Below, piece after piece: positions 24,127 through 35,069 of a stretch of DNA of 64,000 nt (positions within the stretch are counted from its first letter, which is position 1; each line of letters starts with the position of its first letter). The position numbers and the translations under genes were made by a program. The notes beneath the pieces were generated by a model that saw nothing but the letters and a program-made list of their open reading frames with translations, did no database searches and was not told the DNA's origin. Source of the DNA: Ziziphus jujuba (Eukaryota; Streptophyta; Magnoliopsida; Rosales; Rhamnaceae); assembly GCF_031755915.1 (NCBI RefSeq), contig NC_083384.1, positions 20,451,001 through 20,515,000 on the forward strand. Reading direction: 5' to 3'.

Positions 24127-25133
24127 TAGAGATGGCAAAGGAATGGGATGAGGCTGAGACGGCATTTCCCATATCTTGCCCTATAAGGATTTGTCATCCT
24201 TATCTCCACCATATTCCTTTGTTATAGGGGAGATGGGGGCAGGACGGGGTTTTTGGAGATAGGGATAGGTTTCCCGTCCGTTCCGTTTCCCTATTATTAT
24301 TTTAAAATATTTAAATTATAAAAAATATTAAAAAATAATTTTTTAAAAGTAATATTTTACAATATTATTATTTCTATATAAAATTTATAATTAAATATAT
24401 ATAAAAAAATTAAAAAAATAATAATTTTTGTTATATATAATATAATTGAAGTGGGAATTATATTCTTCGTTCCTGCCCGGGGCAAAGCGCCTTGATTCCC
24501 CAGTTAATCCGGTTCCTAGGGATGTCAACGAGGCGGGGCGGGACCGGTTTTTAAAATCCCGTCTCCGTCCCCGTGGGGAATTTTACATCCCATCCCCGCA
24601 ATGTTTCCCGTTTCTTTAGGTGCGGGGCGGAATCGGAGATTTTGCTGGGTGGGAACAGGGCGGGACGGTTTTCTCCATTTTGTTTTTTAATTGATATTTT
24701 TTTAGAAATTTATATAAAAAAATTATTTAATGATTAAAATATAAAGAAAATGACTATAATGCAATAAAAATATAATAAAATACATCAAGGAACAAATTTA
24801 CAATTATAATAAAATACATATTTAAAAAAATAAATGAAAAGAAAAGAAGAAAATGATTTTATATAAATGAAATTTTGTAAAAAAAAAATAATAAATATAT
24901 ATATATATATATATCGGGGTGGGTTCGGGGCGGGGTTATTATTTCCCATCCCCGGTCCATCCCCGATTCGGTTTTTAGGCATTTGCCCCGAGCTCGCCCC
25001 GCATCCTCGAATTTTCGGGGAAAAACCGCCCCATTAGGGCGGTGCACCGCGGGTATCGGACCGTGCGGGGCAAATTGCCATCCCTACCGGTTCCCATGGG
25101 GATTGAGGGACTCGCAGCACCTTGCCATCCCTA
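24127..25133. mobile_element. Outer hAT-type non-autonomous element interrupted by a younger one
   Basis: The left end reads TAGAGATGGCAAAGGAATGG and the right end CTTGCCATCCCTA, its reverse complement with one mismatch over the first 12 bases. GC-rich subterminal DNA ('GGGGGCAGGACGGGG') encloses an AT-rich core. The core is split by the element at 24517-25086. The flanking 8 bases do not show an obvious target duplication. No transposase is encoded. Confidence 0.6.
24517..25086. mobile_element. Nested hAT-type MITE with perfect 8-bp target duplication
   Basis: The element begins TAGGGATGTCAACGAGGCGG and ends GGGGCAAATTGCCATCCCTA. Termini are inverted (TAGGGATG/CATCCCTA). It is flanked on both sides by CCGGTTCC (24509-24516 and 25087-25094), an 8-bp duplication diagnostic of hAT-superfamily insertion. 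GC-rich ends (GGGGCGGGAC; CCCCGCCCCG-like) surround an AT-rich middle that includes a TA run near 24895-24914. Length is 570 bp with no coding capacity, so it needed a transposase in trans. Confidence 0.85.
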
Positions 25134-25332
25134 ACAAACCAGGACATTTTCCTATGTAATAGTACGCCACATTTTCCTAAATGCAGGGAAATTAAGAAAG
25201 AAAGGGGTATCCTGTACCTGAAAGAATAGCCACAAGCTTCCCTACTACATTTTGTATATTTCAGGGATTTTTTTTTTTCCCTAAATGATAATGGAGCAAG
25301 AACTTTAACTCAAAATTTTTATTTAGGGATAA

Positions 25333-26500
25333 AGTTTAAAATTTCAATATCGATAGAAATATCGAAGGTTCAAAATATGTTATCTATGAATGAAATAGAA
25401 AATATCAAATATCGATAAAAATTCACAAAAAATTTAAAAAAATATATTTAAAAAAATAGAAATTTTTATTGAAATTTTAAAATTAACTTATTTAATCAAT
25501 CGATTATAAAACTAATTATACAAATTATAAAAATATTAAATAAATATCATATTTCTCTTAATCAATTTAATTTATAATAAATGATAATAATTATAAATAA
25601 ATTATTATGAATAAAAATATGCAATAAAAAGTATATATTGATAAAAAAATTATTTATTAATTAAGATAAAATAATTATTACAAGTATATTATATTTTTTA
25701 AATATCGTCTCAATAGTTATAGAATTCTTAAGTGGTTGAAAATTATTGGTCTCTTAGTCGTTCTCATTTTGATATGTAAAATGTAAAAAATAATTATTAA
25801 AATATATATCTCTTTAATAATTTTTCATGTAATTATTAATACGTCAACTATAAAAATCTTGTGTTTTAAATGTAATTGTACTTAATATTTTGTATAATAT
25901 ATTCTATCATCTTTTTTAATTTTTATTTGCTTAATATTATTAATTTAACTACTATCAATATCAATTCTATATAATATTGTATCTATATGTTGTTATTTTC
26001 TATTTTCATATAATTAACTATTAACTTATAATTATGGGATTCTAATGAATGCATCTTATACAAGATGTATAGCAAGTATATATATACTTTATCAATAACT
26101 AGAAATTCTGAAGGTTATTCAATTTAATTCATTCCGTTTTATTTATATCAATAAATATTTGAAAGATAATTAAAAGGTAAATATATATATATATATCACT
26201 AAAATTAATTTGGTAAAATAATTTACTAAATATCAATAATATTTATTGTTTTTTTATTAAAAAATTTCATAGATATTTTCAAAATTTTCATGGAATTTAC
26301 ATGAAAATTTTAATAAAATTTTAGAAATTTTGATAGATATTATGGGTTTTTTAACTAAATTATTAAGGATTTGATATAAATATTTTGACAAAAATTTTCA
26401 TAAAAAATTTTGATAAAATTTTAAAAATTTTGATGAAATTTTAAAAATTTTGATGGATATTATGAAAATTCTATCCATTTTTATTTGAAACCTAAATTTT
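25333..26500. mobile_element. AT-rich inverted-repeat element, possibly related to 3025-6640
   Basis: The left side contains 'CAATATCGATAGAAATATCG' and 'AATATCGATAAAAATTC'. The right side (26270-26490) repeats 'AAATTTTGATGGATATTATG'-like words in the opposite sense. Internally 'AAATTTTGATxAAATTTTA' is tandemly repeated near 26395-26455. Ends and target duplication are undefined. Confidence 0.35.
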
Positions 26501-28247
26501 TTTTTTACCTCTTAAAAAAACAAAAATTTCAAAAAACAAATTCAACGGAAATGTCAAATATATAAAACATTGCCTGAAGGCTATGATCATAAATCTATTT
26601 ATCAATACAAATTTATGTAGTTGTATATTAATAGTTAAAAAATTAATAAATATAGGTAAATAGTTAAGCAAACTCAATGCAAATCACTAAAGTAAATCTG
26701 AAAATTCTAATAAATAAATATGTTGATTCTAATATTATCTTGTTCTTCTTCTTCTTCTTTTTTTTCTTTTTTTTTTTTTAAAAACAATCACAGATCTATT
26801 CATTTTTCTATGGTTCAATTGTATTGAAAATATGAAAACAGTAAAACTCAATAAATTGTCTAGATTATATAGGTGTTTAAGAGGAAAAAACAAAATGAAA
26901 TTTGAGTGTTTTGGACCAACACACTTTAAATAATTAGCTACTTTTCATTTTTTTCATATTTAAAAATGCAAATGAAATTACATATGGCCTAATTATGAAT
27001 TATAATATTAACTGTATATAAATGGTAATTAATATTTATGAAGTAATTGAAATTTTTTTAGTTTATTAACTGAAAGGGGTTGTTCATAATTTATTATTCT
27101 AATTTTTACTTGGTTAAGAAGATCGTTTTTAAAGTTATAGAATTTATAATATTCATTTTATTGGCAGAAATTTTCAAATTGTAAATTCTAACATCTCAAT
27201 ATCATAATTGATATTTCAATATAATCTTCTTTAATTGTCTATATTAATTACTTATTATAATAATATGTACAATCTGAAATTGGAATAATCTTATATTGAA
27301 ATTGCTGGATTTAAATTAAGAGGTATTTATTATTGACAAATAATATCCATAAATAATTTATGTGAGCTGAATTTTAAATTTTAAAGTTTAAAAAGTTTTA
27401 TATTGAAAATTTGAAGTTTTAAATAAATGGGCATTCAATATAGATAATTAATTTCATAATTTATAGAAATAAAAAAGAAACTTTATATAAATCAACACTT
27501 TTAAATTTTTTAACTTTTAAAATTTTTAAATTAATAATTGATTGATTTGTGCATGTGTAATATCCATATTATATATAAGATAGTTTTTGGTGAATTATAT
27601 GATATAATTTTCCGTATATATTAAAGGACGATATTTGTGTAGTTTTTTTTTTAATGTAATTTATTAATATATTATTTTCTTATATGAAAAGTATTTTTTT
27701 CATAATTTATTATTGTATTTTTCACTTGGTTAAGAAGATAAAGTTTTAAAAACAATAAGATATCTACATAAATCATAATTAATTAATATTTGGAAGTAAT
27801 TGTATATAACATTAGACAAATAAGCTTAAACAATTAAATTAATATTATACCATTTTATGCTTTTGAATGGAAACCAAATAAATCTAATAATGGCATACAG
27901 AAATTTTTTTTACTAATTATATTACTTTTATATATAAGATAGATAATATAATATAGATATAAATAGATATGGATATAAATTTTAAAGGGATTTATTAAAT
28001 TATCTTATAAATTCACAATTCTCAATATCGTTGACAATTAAAACAAATTTCTTCAATTTTTATCAATTCTAAGCAATCAATCCACCAAAAGTACAAACAA
28101 TTTCAAAGTACTTTATTAAATGGAACATCTAAATATCAAAAATGCAAATAATTTTAAGGTATTTTAATTAAATAGAAAATTTAAAGTGTAACATTGTTAG
28201 AGTTTCCATATTATGTTAGATAATCTTAAAATTACCTTTTAAATACA

Positions 28248-28293
<46 letters not shown>

Positions 28294-28599
28294 TCCTTTT
28301 TATGCTTTTTTTCCTTTGTTAACATATATATATACATACATATATATATATATATATATCTAGTATTTTTTGAACAATATTAAAAAATATATTATTCATC
28401 TTAAATTTTTTGATAACTAAATTAATCTTATTATTAATTACCGTACATTAATTTTATTATTTTACAATGAAATTTATTAATTACGTATCCATATATGGAT
28501 ATGTGTTAGTATATAGAATTTTTGTATGAAATATCTTTAAGAATAAGAATATCTTTTATTATATAAACATTTTTTTACTTTGTATTTTAAAAATTTAAA
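26501..28599. other. Extremely AT-rich intergenic DNA
   Basis: No gene was recognised. (TA)n runs occur at about 28251-28291 and 28324-28360. Many A/T words recur but no defined element was found. Confidence 0.5.
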
Positions 28600-29310
28600 A
28601 GGAAATCAAATAAAAATATCAATTTCATTATTAATTATAATAAATAAAATCTTATTATTTTATAATAAAATAAATATAGCAAAGCAGTAAAGACATTATC
28701 GTGTAAATTATATAAATAAAGAGATTAATCTAATTATTAATTATCATATATAAAATCTTGTTATTTTACAATAAAATAAATATATCAAACCAATAAATTT
28801 ATTAATATATAGATTGTAAAATTATTTTTTAATGTTTTTTATTATAACTATATTTTGTTTTTAATTCCTTCCATATAATTAATTTTCCTATATAATCCTC
28901 ATAGTATAATCTAATACATTTATTATTATTACTATTATTATTATCATTATATATCCTATAAACACGTTTTTATCTTGTTTTTACCTTGTAAGATAAATAT
29001 AAAAAATATGAATATATAGATTATACAAATTAGGAGATCAATTTCATTATTTATTGTACCTGAAATTTTATTATTTAACAATGAAATAAATATAAGTAGT
29101 CAATAAAGATATTAATATATAGATTATAAATTTTTTTAATATTTTTTATTCTTACTATCTTTATTTATTTTTTATTCCTTGTAATTAATTAATTTTCCTC
29201 TATTAAATTCTCATAATATAATTAAATTATCTTTATTATTATTATTATTATTATTATTTGTCCTATAAATATGTTTTTATCTTGTAAGACAATTTATTTA
29301 TAGTTATATA
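28600..29310. repeat. Diverged ~300-bp tandem repeats
   Basis: Two full units (about 28715-29000 and 29020-29300) and a partial one (about 28600-28700) share the same order of blocks: 'TTATTTTACAATxAAATAAA', 'AATATATAGATT', 'TTTTTATTC/TCCTT', 'AATTAATTTTCCT', a (TTA)n run, and 'TCCTATAAA' with 'TTTTTATCTTGTAAG'. Related words flank them at 28480-28560 and 29385-29450, and a reverse-oriented relative occurs near 46500-46700. Confidence 0.65.
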
Positions 29311-29867
29311 TATATTTTAAAGAGATCAAATAAAAAAATCGATCTTATTATTGAAATCTATGCATTAATGGTATTAAAATTTCTATATATGAATATGTAT
29401 TCGCATATTGAATTTTTGTGCAAAATATCTTTAATAATAAGAAGAATATGATTGTTTCATAGATGAGTTTTTTGGAATATTATTTAACCATATTAATAGC
29501 CATAAATAATAAGGAGAATGGAAAATATATATATATATATATAGATATTTATAATTTTGGAGGGAATCTAAAATAACTTCATAAATTTTGAAGGGAATCC
29601 AAAATAAACTCACAATCATATATGACAATTTTATTTCATGACTATTCAATTTTAATATAGTATATAGATTTCTATTATTGGAGAAACATCTAAAATAAAT
29701 AAATATAAAAAATAATTTATTAGGGATATAAAATTTCCACCATGTCTCTCTTATGATTGAAGCTATCTCAATATTATATTATCCATCTCTTACCATGAAA
29801 GCAATCCCGTTTCGTGGTAAATTTAATTACAGCATTTTTGTTTTACATATATGTAAATATATATATA
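29311..29867. other. AT-rich spacer
   Basis: No gene was found. A TA run is present near 29527-29543, and two similar 30-bp words occur near 29548 and 29585 ('TTTTGGAGGGAATC' and 'TTTTGAAGGGAATC'). Confidence 0.4.
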
Positions 29868-30093
29868 CAGTGCGTCTACAATGCGGGAAGATCTCATTCT
29901 ACCCATCCGGACCAAAAATGTGATTTTACTCTTAATCGTTCGATTAAAACCAACGGTGCAAATAAAAATCACAAATTTCCTCTCAAAAATTCATTCCCAC
30001 GTGCTGAGAACATCTTCTACAGCCTTCCCTTCCCTTCCTCTTCTGCTACCACCATTCCACATTCCACCTTTCTTTCTTTCCTCTTCTCCTCTG

Positions 30094-30144
<51 letters not shown>

Positions 30145-31291
30145 CTTTTTGTTAAATAAAATCTTGGCGACGTCCTAGACCTTTCGAAACCCACCGCCCA
30201 AGATTCCGAAACCCACGGTCCAGGATCCCAAAACCAGGCCACCGCCCTGGCACAATCCCAAATCCAATCCACTGCCAGATTTTATTTTTAAAAAAAGACA
30301 AAGAAGACAGAGGAGAAGAGGTAATGAAGAAAGGTGGAACGGTGGAAGCAAAGGAAAAGAGAAAGGGAAGGGAAGGAAAGGATGTGGGAGGGAAAATTTT
30401 CAAGTATTCCTGGAGTGTGGAGTACTCAGAACTCAGCATCCTTTAAATGACATGTGTATTATCTTTTTCCAAGTAATAAAAGCCTTGTTATTCCATTTTT
30501 GTGTTGTATAGCAAAATCAACATTGCTGAGCAGACGGAGAACCAAATCCAAAGATTGTCTTGCAGATAAATTTTTTTTCCTCTTAAATAAAAAATTAGAA
30601 ATCTAAAACCACCCAACATCTTATGGAAGTTGGTTTCTTCTTACAAGGGCGAATTAAGTATGATTTTATATTTAAAAAAAGAAAAAAGAAAAAAGAAAAC
30701 TTAAATCTCATGATCCGTAAAGGTCCAAAACCAATTTTTTTTTTTTGGGTAAAATACATGACCAAATATTCGATTACTTTTCCATTGACGAACGAGTTAT
30801 TTGGTCCATTTTGCCATTATTGAAGGATTGAAGAACTAAATGAGATCCAGTTGTTGATTTTTATTTTATTTTTATTTATAAATCAGTATTCTGAAATTTG
30901 GTAACTGGAAAATGACGAGGTGAGATAAGGGACTGCAAAGTGATTTGATAATAGTATGGGGATCCTAGTTTCTGTGTGGAGTGATTTGAGGCTGATAGCA
31001 GGAAAGGCCTGGGCGGTGGGTTTTGAAAGGTCTGGGACGTCGCCCAAATTTTATTTAAGGGAAAAAAAAAAAAGATAGAGGAGACAGAGGAGAAGAGGAA
31101 ATAAAAAAAGGTAGAATGGTGGTAGCAGAAGAGGAAGGGAAGGGAAGGCTCTTAGCACGTGGGAATGAATCTTTAGGAGGAAATTTGTGATTTTGATCTG
31201 CACCATTGATTTTAATCGAACAGTTAAGAATAAAATCATGTTTTTGGTCTATCGATAGGTAGAATGCGGTCTTTCCACATTGGAGACACAC

Positions 31292-31293
<2 letters not shown>
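29868..31293. mobile_element. TIR element with ~300-bp inverted arms (Mutator-like or foldback)
   Basis: The left end begins CAGTGCGTCTACAATGCGGG. The right end reads, on the minus strand, CAGTGTGTCTCCAATGTGG. The arms (29868-30205 and 31008-31293) pair along their length, including 'CACGTG', 'TCCTCTTCTGCTACC' and the inner 'CCCACCGCCC/GGGCGGTGGG'. The left arm is longer because of a CT microsatellite (about 30094-30140). A third partial copy of the arm lies inside at 30293-30395. Both ends abut TA-rich DNA. Open frames here are artefacts of the CT/GA repeats. No transposase is seen. Confidence 0.8.
30094..30140. repeat. (CT)n microsatellite
   Basis: A run of CT dinucleotides lies inside the left arm of the TIR element. 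It gives spurious Ser-Leu and Arg-Glu reading frames on the two strands. Confidence 0.95.
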
Positions 31294-31322
<29 letters not shown>

Positions 31323-31328
31323 GGAAAT

Positions 31329-31477
31329 TCTATGGTAAGGACGGTCCGTATGAGGACCGCAGTATTAGTGACGGTTTTTCATAGTATTAACGACGGTTTT
31401 TTAGAAAATCGTCACTAATACTATGAAAAATCGTCACCAATACTGTGGTCCGTATGAGGACCGTCCGCACCATAGAC
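31329..31477. mobile_element. Near-perfect hairpin MITE (~149 bp)
   Basis: The left arm (31329-31402) and right arm (31404-31477) are reverse complements with few mismatches ('CTATGGTAAGGACGGTCC' against 'GGACCGTCCGCACCATAG'). Smaller inverted repeats lie within each arm (CGGTCC/GGACCG). It is flanked by TA-rich tracts, as are the elements on either side. The transcript would fold into a miRNA-precursor-like stem. Confidence 0.85.
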
Positions 31478-31509
31478 GGACTGTATATATATATATATAT
31501 ATATAGATA

Positions 31510-32458
31510 GGCTACAGTCAGGACGTTCTAATCAAATTCTATCCGGACAGAAAACGTGGTCCTTTTGTGAGGAGATTTTTCGACCGTTCGATTAAATGGA
31601 TGGTTCAGATTAAATTTGGCCAATCTCAATTTCCCTTACAACTATCCTGCGCAAGCTTCCTTCCCTTCCTTAGGATAAAACAAAGAGTTCAACAGCAAAT
31701 ACAGAATGAGAACTAGCGAGAAAGAACATAAATTCTTGCAAATGGACTTGAAATTACTATACCATTTTAAAACTCCAGCCAACAATAAAATAAAAGAAGA
31801 TTCCAGATTGTTAGTTTGAAATATTAAACGCTAACTAGATACATCATAACAATGTTGAACCATTACCTTTCTCTTCTCCGGAAGCTGAATTAGAAACAAG
31901 AAAATAAAGTTAAAATCTAAGACTATAAACCAATAAAGATAATGGGTATTTTATATTAACCCTCTTTTAAACAAACACAAAATCATCAACAGCAAAAATA
32001 TTTCCTCTTTCTCCTCCGATGAGTGATTCTTCACCGTGAACGGTGGCTCTAGGCGATGGGTTTCGGACAGACGGGTTTCTGAGACGAATGGTTGCTCTTT
32101 CTCCTCCGAATGGTGGTTCCTTCTCTTTCTCCTCCGAAAGGTGGCTCTTTCTCTTTGTGAACAAATGGTGGCTCATCTGAATGAAATTTGAGATTGGTGG
32201 CTCTGGGTGATGGGTTTCAGATGGATGGGTTTCTGGGATGAATGGTGGCTCTTTCTCCTTCAAACAGTGACTCTTCTCTTTCTCCTTTAGACGGTGGCTC
32301 TTCCTCTCTGTCGACAAACAGTGGCTCCTCCAAACGAAATTTGAGATTAGCCAAATTTAATCTGGGTGGTCCGTTTAATCGAACGGTCAAGATATCCTTT
32401 ACAAAAAGACCACGTGTTTTGTTCGGATAGAATTTAGTCAGGATGTCCTAACTGTACC
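31510..32458. mobile_element. TIR element with ~125-bp arms
   Basis: The left end is GGCTACAGTCAGGACGTTCT. The right end on the minus strand is GGGTACAGTTAGGACATCCT. Arms at 31510-31634 and 32332-32458 share 'AAATTCTATCCG', 'CGTGGTC' and 'CGTTCGATTAAA'. The interior carries a degenerate short repeat 'GGTGGCTCTTTCTCCTxCGA' (about 32085-32330). This yields a basic, proline-rich minus-strand frame at 31967-32317, not considered a gene. The arm words resemble the neighbouring element and the sequence near 40520, suggesting one superfamily. Confidence 0.75.
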
Positions 32459-33340
32459 CTTTCTCTATAAATATATTTCGCATAAAATATATATTTCTTT
32501 AGAAAATTTTCGCTATATCTTCTCACCTTTTTTTATTTTTGTTTAATTTGAGTCATTTAGCAGTGAAACTTCTATAATGACATTTTTGTTTTTTATTTTA
32601 CCATTTCAATTATTATATATACGAATAATACATCTAAAATAAAAGCTTCAAATTCATTATAATAGTATTATTGTTAGAATTAATTACAATTTAATATATT
32701 ATTGTTTGAGGATATTGCATTTGAGATTTTCATATTCAAGATGTTGTGGTTTAAATCTTTAAACTTTAATTTATTGCATTTCAATCTAATTAGATTTTCA
32801 TTTTCTAATGGTGAATAACGTTCACCCTACTTCACTAATATTAAATTATAGTTTGTTGATTGTTGTAGCTTGGGCATTTTAATTTAAAAAATTTACCTTT
32901 TATTGGAGTCTAATTTACCTTAGACTTCATGCTAACAATTGTGAATAAAAAATTCCCTAAGACTTCATGTAACTGAATAAAAAATCCAATTGCATTGAAG
33001 TGCAAAGAATTGAAATTTAAAAATTTAAATTGTAATATTTTAAATTTGAAATTACAAAATAAAATTTTCTCAAATTGAAAAAAGAAAAAAAAAACTAAAT
33101 TGCAATCGATTGTTATTATTTATTTATTTTGTCCGGGGTTCTGAAACCATAGCCGCGCTTTTGCAAATTACAAAGTTATATAGGCCCCCATAGTGAAATT
33201 AAGACAACCTTCCTAGTCACAGCCTTCCCCTCTCGGGTCCAATTACTTAAATATTTGAAATCGAAATGATTATTCACTGAACATCACTCAAAAAATAAAA
33301 CCATCCGAGCCAGCCACCAGTTCCCAACACCCAATGCACC
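32459..33340. other. AT-rich spacer upstream of the protease gene
   Basis: No gene was recognised. 'AATTACAATTTAATATATTA' near 32680 and 'TTAAATTGTAATATTTT' near 33025 are in inverted arrangement, possibly a MITE of about 400 bp. Confidence 0.35.
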
Positions 33341-33524
33341 TAATAAAACCCCTCGAAACTGCGTCCTCTTCCCCCAGTTCCAGCCCTTTTCTCTCTCTAC
33401 CTTCACACCCTCTCTCTGTCGTCTCTATACAAATTCAAAGCCATTTCTCTCTCTAACTCAGTAAAACATAATATTCTAAAAAGAAGCAGTTCTTTGTTTT
33501 ATAATCGAGTTTCTGTATCCAACC
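33341..33524 (+). promoter_or_regulatory. Core promoter and CT-rich 5' UTR of the aspartic protease gene
   Basis: A TATA-like TATACAAA is at 33426-33433, about 100 bp before the ATG. CT-rich stretches (33393-33425 and 33444-33460) resemble plant pyrimidine patches and 5' UTR sequence. The ATG context is AACCATGGC. An alternative TATA-like 'AATAAAACC' occurs near 33342. The assignment is by position and motif only. Confidence 0.4.
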
Positions 33525-35000
33525 ATGGCTTCCTCTTTGTTCCTCCTTTATTACATAATACTCTGTTTTTCATTTGAATGTCTCTCTGTTTCATACTCTC
33601 AGATTCTCCTTCTTCCTCTAACCCACTCTCTTTCCCAAAACCAATTCAACAGTACCCAGCACCTCCTCAAGTCGACCGCCACTCGCTCCGCCGCCCGTTT
33701 CCACCGGAGCCGTAGCGACCGGAACCGCCATAGCCAAGTCTCTCTCCCTCTTTCTTCTGGCAGCGATTATACTCTCTCTCTCACCGTTGGCACCAATCCT
33801 CCCCAATCCATCTCTCTCTACATGGATACAGGCAGCGACCTTGTTTGGTTTCCCTGTTCGCCTTTCGAATGCATTCTCTGCGAAGGAAAATACGATCCTA
33901 AAACTACGAACAAACCACTGAAAATCCCACCGAACGCCACCGTTTCGTGCAAATCCCCTGCTTGCTCGGCAGCTCACTCGTCTCTCTCCTCGTCCAATCT
34001 CTGCGCGATTGCTCGGTGCCCTTTGGAATCCATTGAGATTTCTGATTGCTCGTCTTTCTCTTGCCCGCCTTTTTACTACGCTTATGCCGATGGGAGCTTA
34101 ATTGCTCGGCTTCATAAATACAGGTTATCGATACCCATGTCTTCACCTTCCCTGGTTCTTCACAATTTCACTTTCGGCTGCGCTCACTCGGCTCTCGGCG
34201 AGCCCATTGGGGTTGCTGGGTTCGGCCGTGGCTTGCTTTCTTTACCCGCTCAGCTCTCTAGCTTTTCCCCTCAACTGGGTAACCGATTTTCCTACTGTTT
34301 AGTCTCCCACTCGTTTGATTCGGACCGAGTTCGCCGCCCTAGTCCGCTCATCCTCGGCCGATACGAAGAGAAAGAGAAGCGGGTCGGTGATGATGGAGCC
34401 CAGTTCGTCTACACGTCTATGCTTGACAACCCGAAACACCCTTACTTCTACTCTGTCGGACTCGTCGGAATTTCCGTCGGGAAGAAAAATATTCTGGCGC
34501 CGGAGTTTCTTCATGGGGTTGATGCGACAGGAAATGGTGGGATGGTTGTTGATTCCGGTACGACGTTTACTATGTTGCCGTCGAGTTTGTATAACTCGTT
34601 GGTGGCCGAGTTCGACCAACGAGTCGGCCGAGTTCACGAGCGAGCGAGGGATATCGAAGACAAAACCGGACTCTCGCCATGCTATTACTATAACAAGGTA
34701 ATTCAGATTCCCAATCTGACACTGCATTTCGTGGGGAATGAATCAGGAGTGCTGTTGCCTAGGAGGAACTATTTCTACGAGTTTTTAGACGGCGGCGATG
34801 GGTCGGGGAAGAAGAGGAATGTTGGTTGTCTGATGTTGATGAACGGTGGTGATGAGAAGGAGTTGACCGGGGGGCCAGGAGCCACTCTTGGGAACTATCA
34901 GCAGCAAGGTTTCGAGGTTGTGTATGATTTGGCAAAGCGGCGCGTTGGGTTCGCGAGGAGGGAGTGCGCGTCGCTTTGGGATAGTTTGAACCAGCGCTGA
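33525..35000 (+). CDS. Secreted pepsin-like (A1) aspartic protease, At4g16563-like
   Basis: The single exon encodes 491 residues, close to the Arabidopsis protein. A hydrophobic N-terminus (residues 1-25) looks like a signal peptide, so the enzyme probably enters the secretory pathway (apoplast, wall or vacuole). Both catalytic aspartates are present: D101 in DTGSDLVW and D343 in DSGTTFTM. The flap tyrosine is likely Y187 in YAYADGS. Cysteine-rich sequence follows the first catalytic motif (C111, C116, C119, C142, C147, C160, C165, C175, C180), a hallmark of plant nepenthesin-type proteases. AGFGRGLLSLP (231-241) and LGNYQQQGFEVVYDL (455-469) match the family. There is no C-terminal hydrophobic GPI tail and no plant-specific insert. 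The exon is much more GC-rich than its surroundings. Substrate and biological role cannot be read from sequence. The gene appears intact. Resemblance to 'probable aspartyl protease At4g16563' is from family knowledge. Confidence 0.95.
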   Translation: MASSLFLLYYIILCFSFECLSVSYSQILLLPLTHSLSQNQFNSTQHLLKSTATRSAARFHRSRSDRNRHSQVSLPLSSGSDYTLSLTVGTNPPQSISLYMDTGSDLVWFPCSPFECILCEGKYDPKTTNKPLKIPPNATVSCKSPACSAAHSSLSSSNLCAIARCPLESIEISDCSSFSCPPFYYAYADGSLIARLHKYRLSIPMSSPSLVLHNFTFGCAHSALGEPIGVAGFGRGLLSLPAQLSSFSPQLGNRFSYCLVSHSFDSDRVRRPSPLILGRYEEKEKRVGDDGAQFVYTSMLDNPKHPYFYSVGLVGISVGKKNILAPEFLHGVDATGNGGMVVDSGTTFTMLPSSLYNSLVAEFDQRVGRVHERARDIEDKTGLSPCYYYNKVIQIPNLTLHFVGNESGVLLPRRNYFYEFLDGGDGSGKKRNVGCLMLMNGGDEKELTGGPGATLGNYQQQGFEVVYDLAKRRVGFARRECASLWDSLNQR

Positions 35001-35051
35001 CGTGGCTGTCCCAATGGTCATAGAGTTGACTTTATTTCTGAGTCACCCCGC

Positions 35052-35068
35052 GGGGGGGGGGGGGGGGG
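35052..35068. repeat. 17-G homopolymer in the 3' region of the protease gene
   Basis: CCCCGC is followed by 17 consecutive G, 50 bp after the stop codon and probably within the 3' UTR. Such a run can form a G-quadruplex in RNA or DNA, and is also error-prone in sequencing. Confidence 0.9.
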
Positions 35069-35069
35069 A

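Noticed and set aside
29991..30439. Long frames rich in Ser/Leu or Arg/Glu on both strands
   Set aside because: They are produced by the CT/GA microsatellite and purine-rich arms of a foldback element.
34299..34727. Minus-strand and alternate-frame open frames inside the protease exon
   Set aside because: They are shadows of the GC-rich protease coding sequence. The plus frame has catalytic motifs and the correct length.
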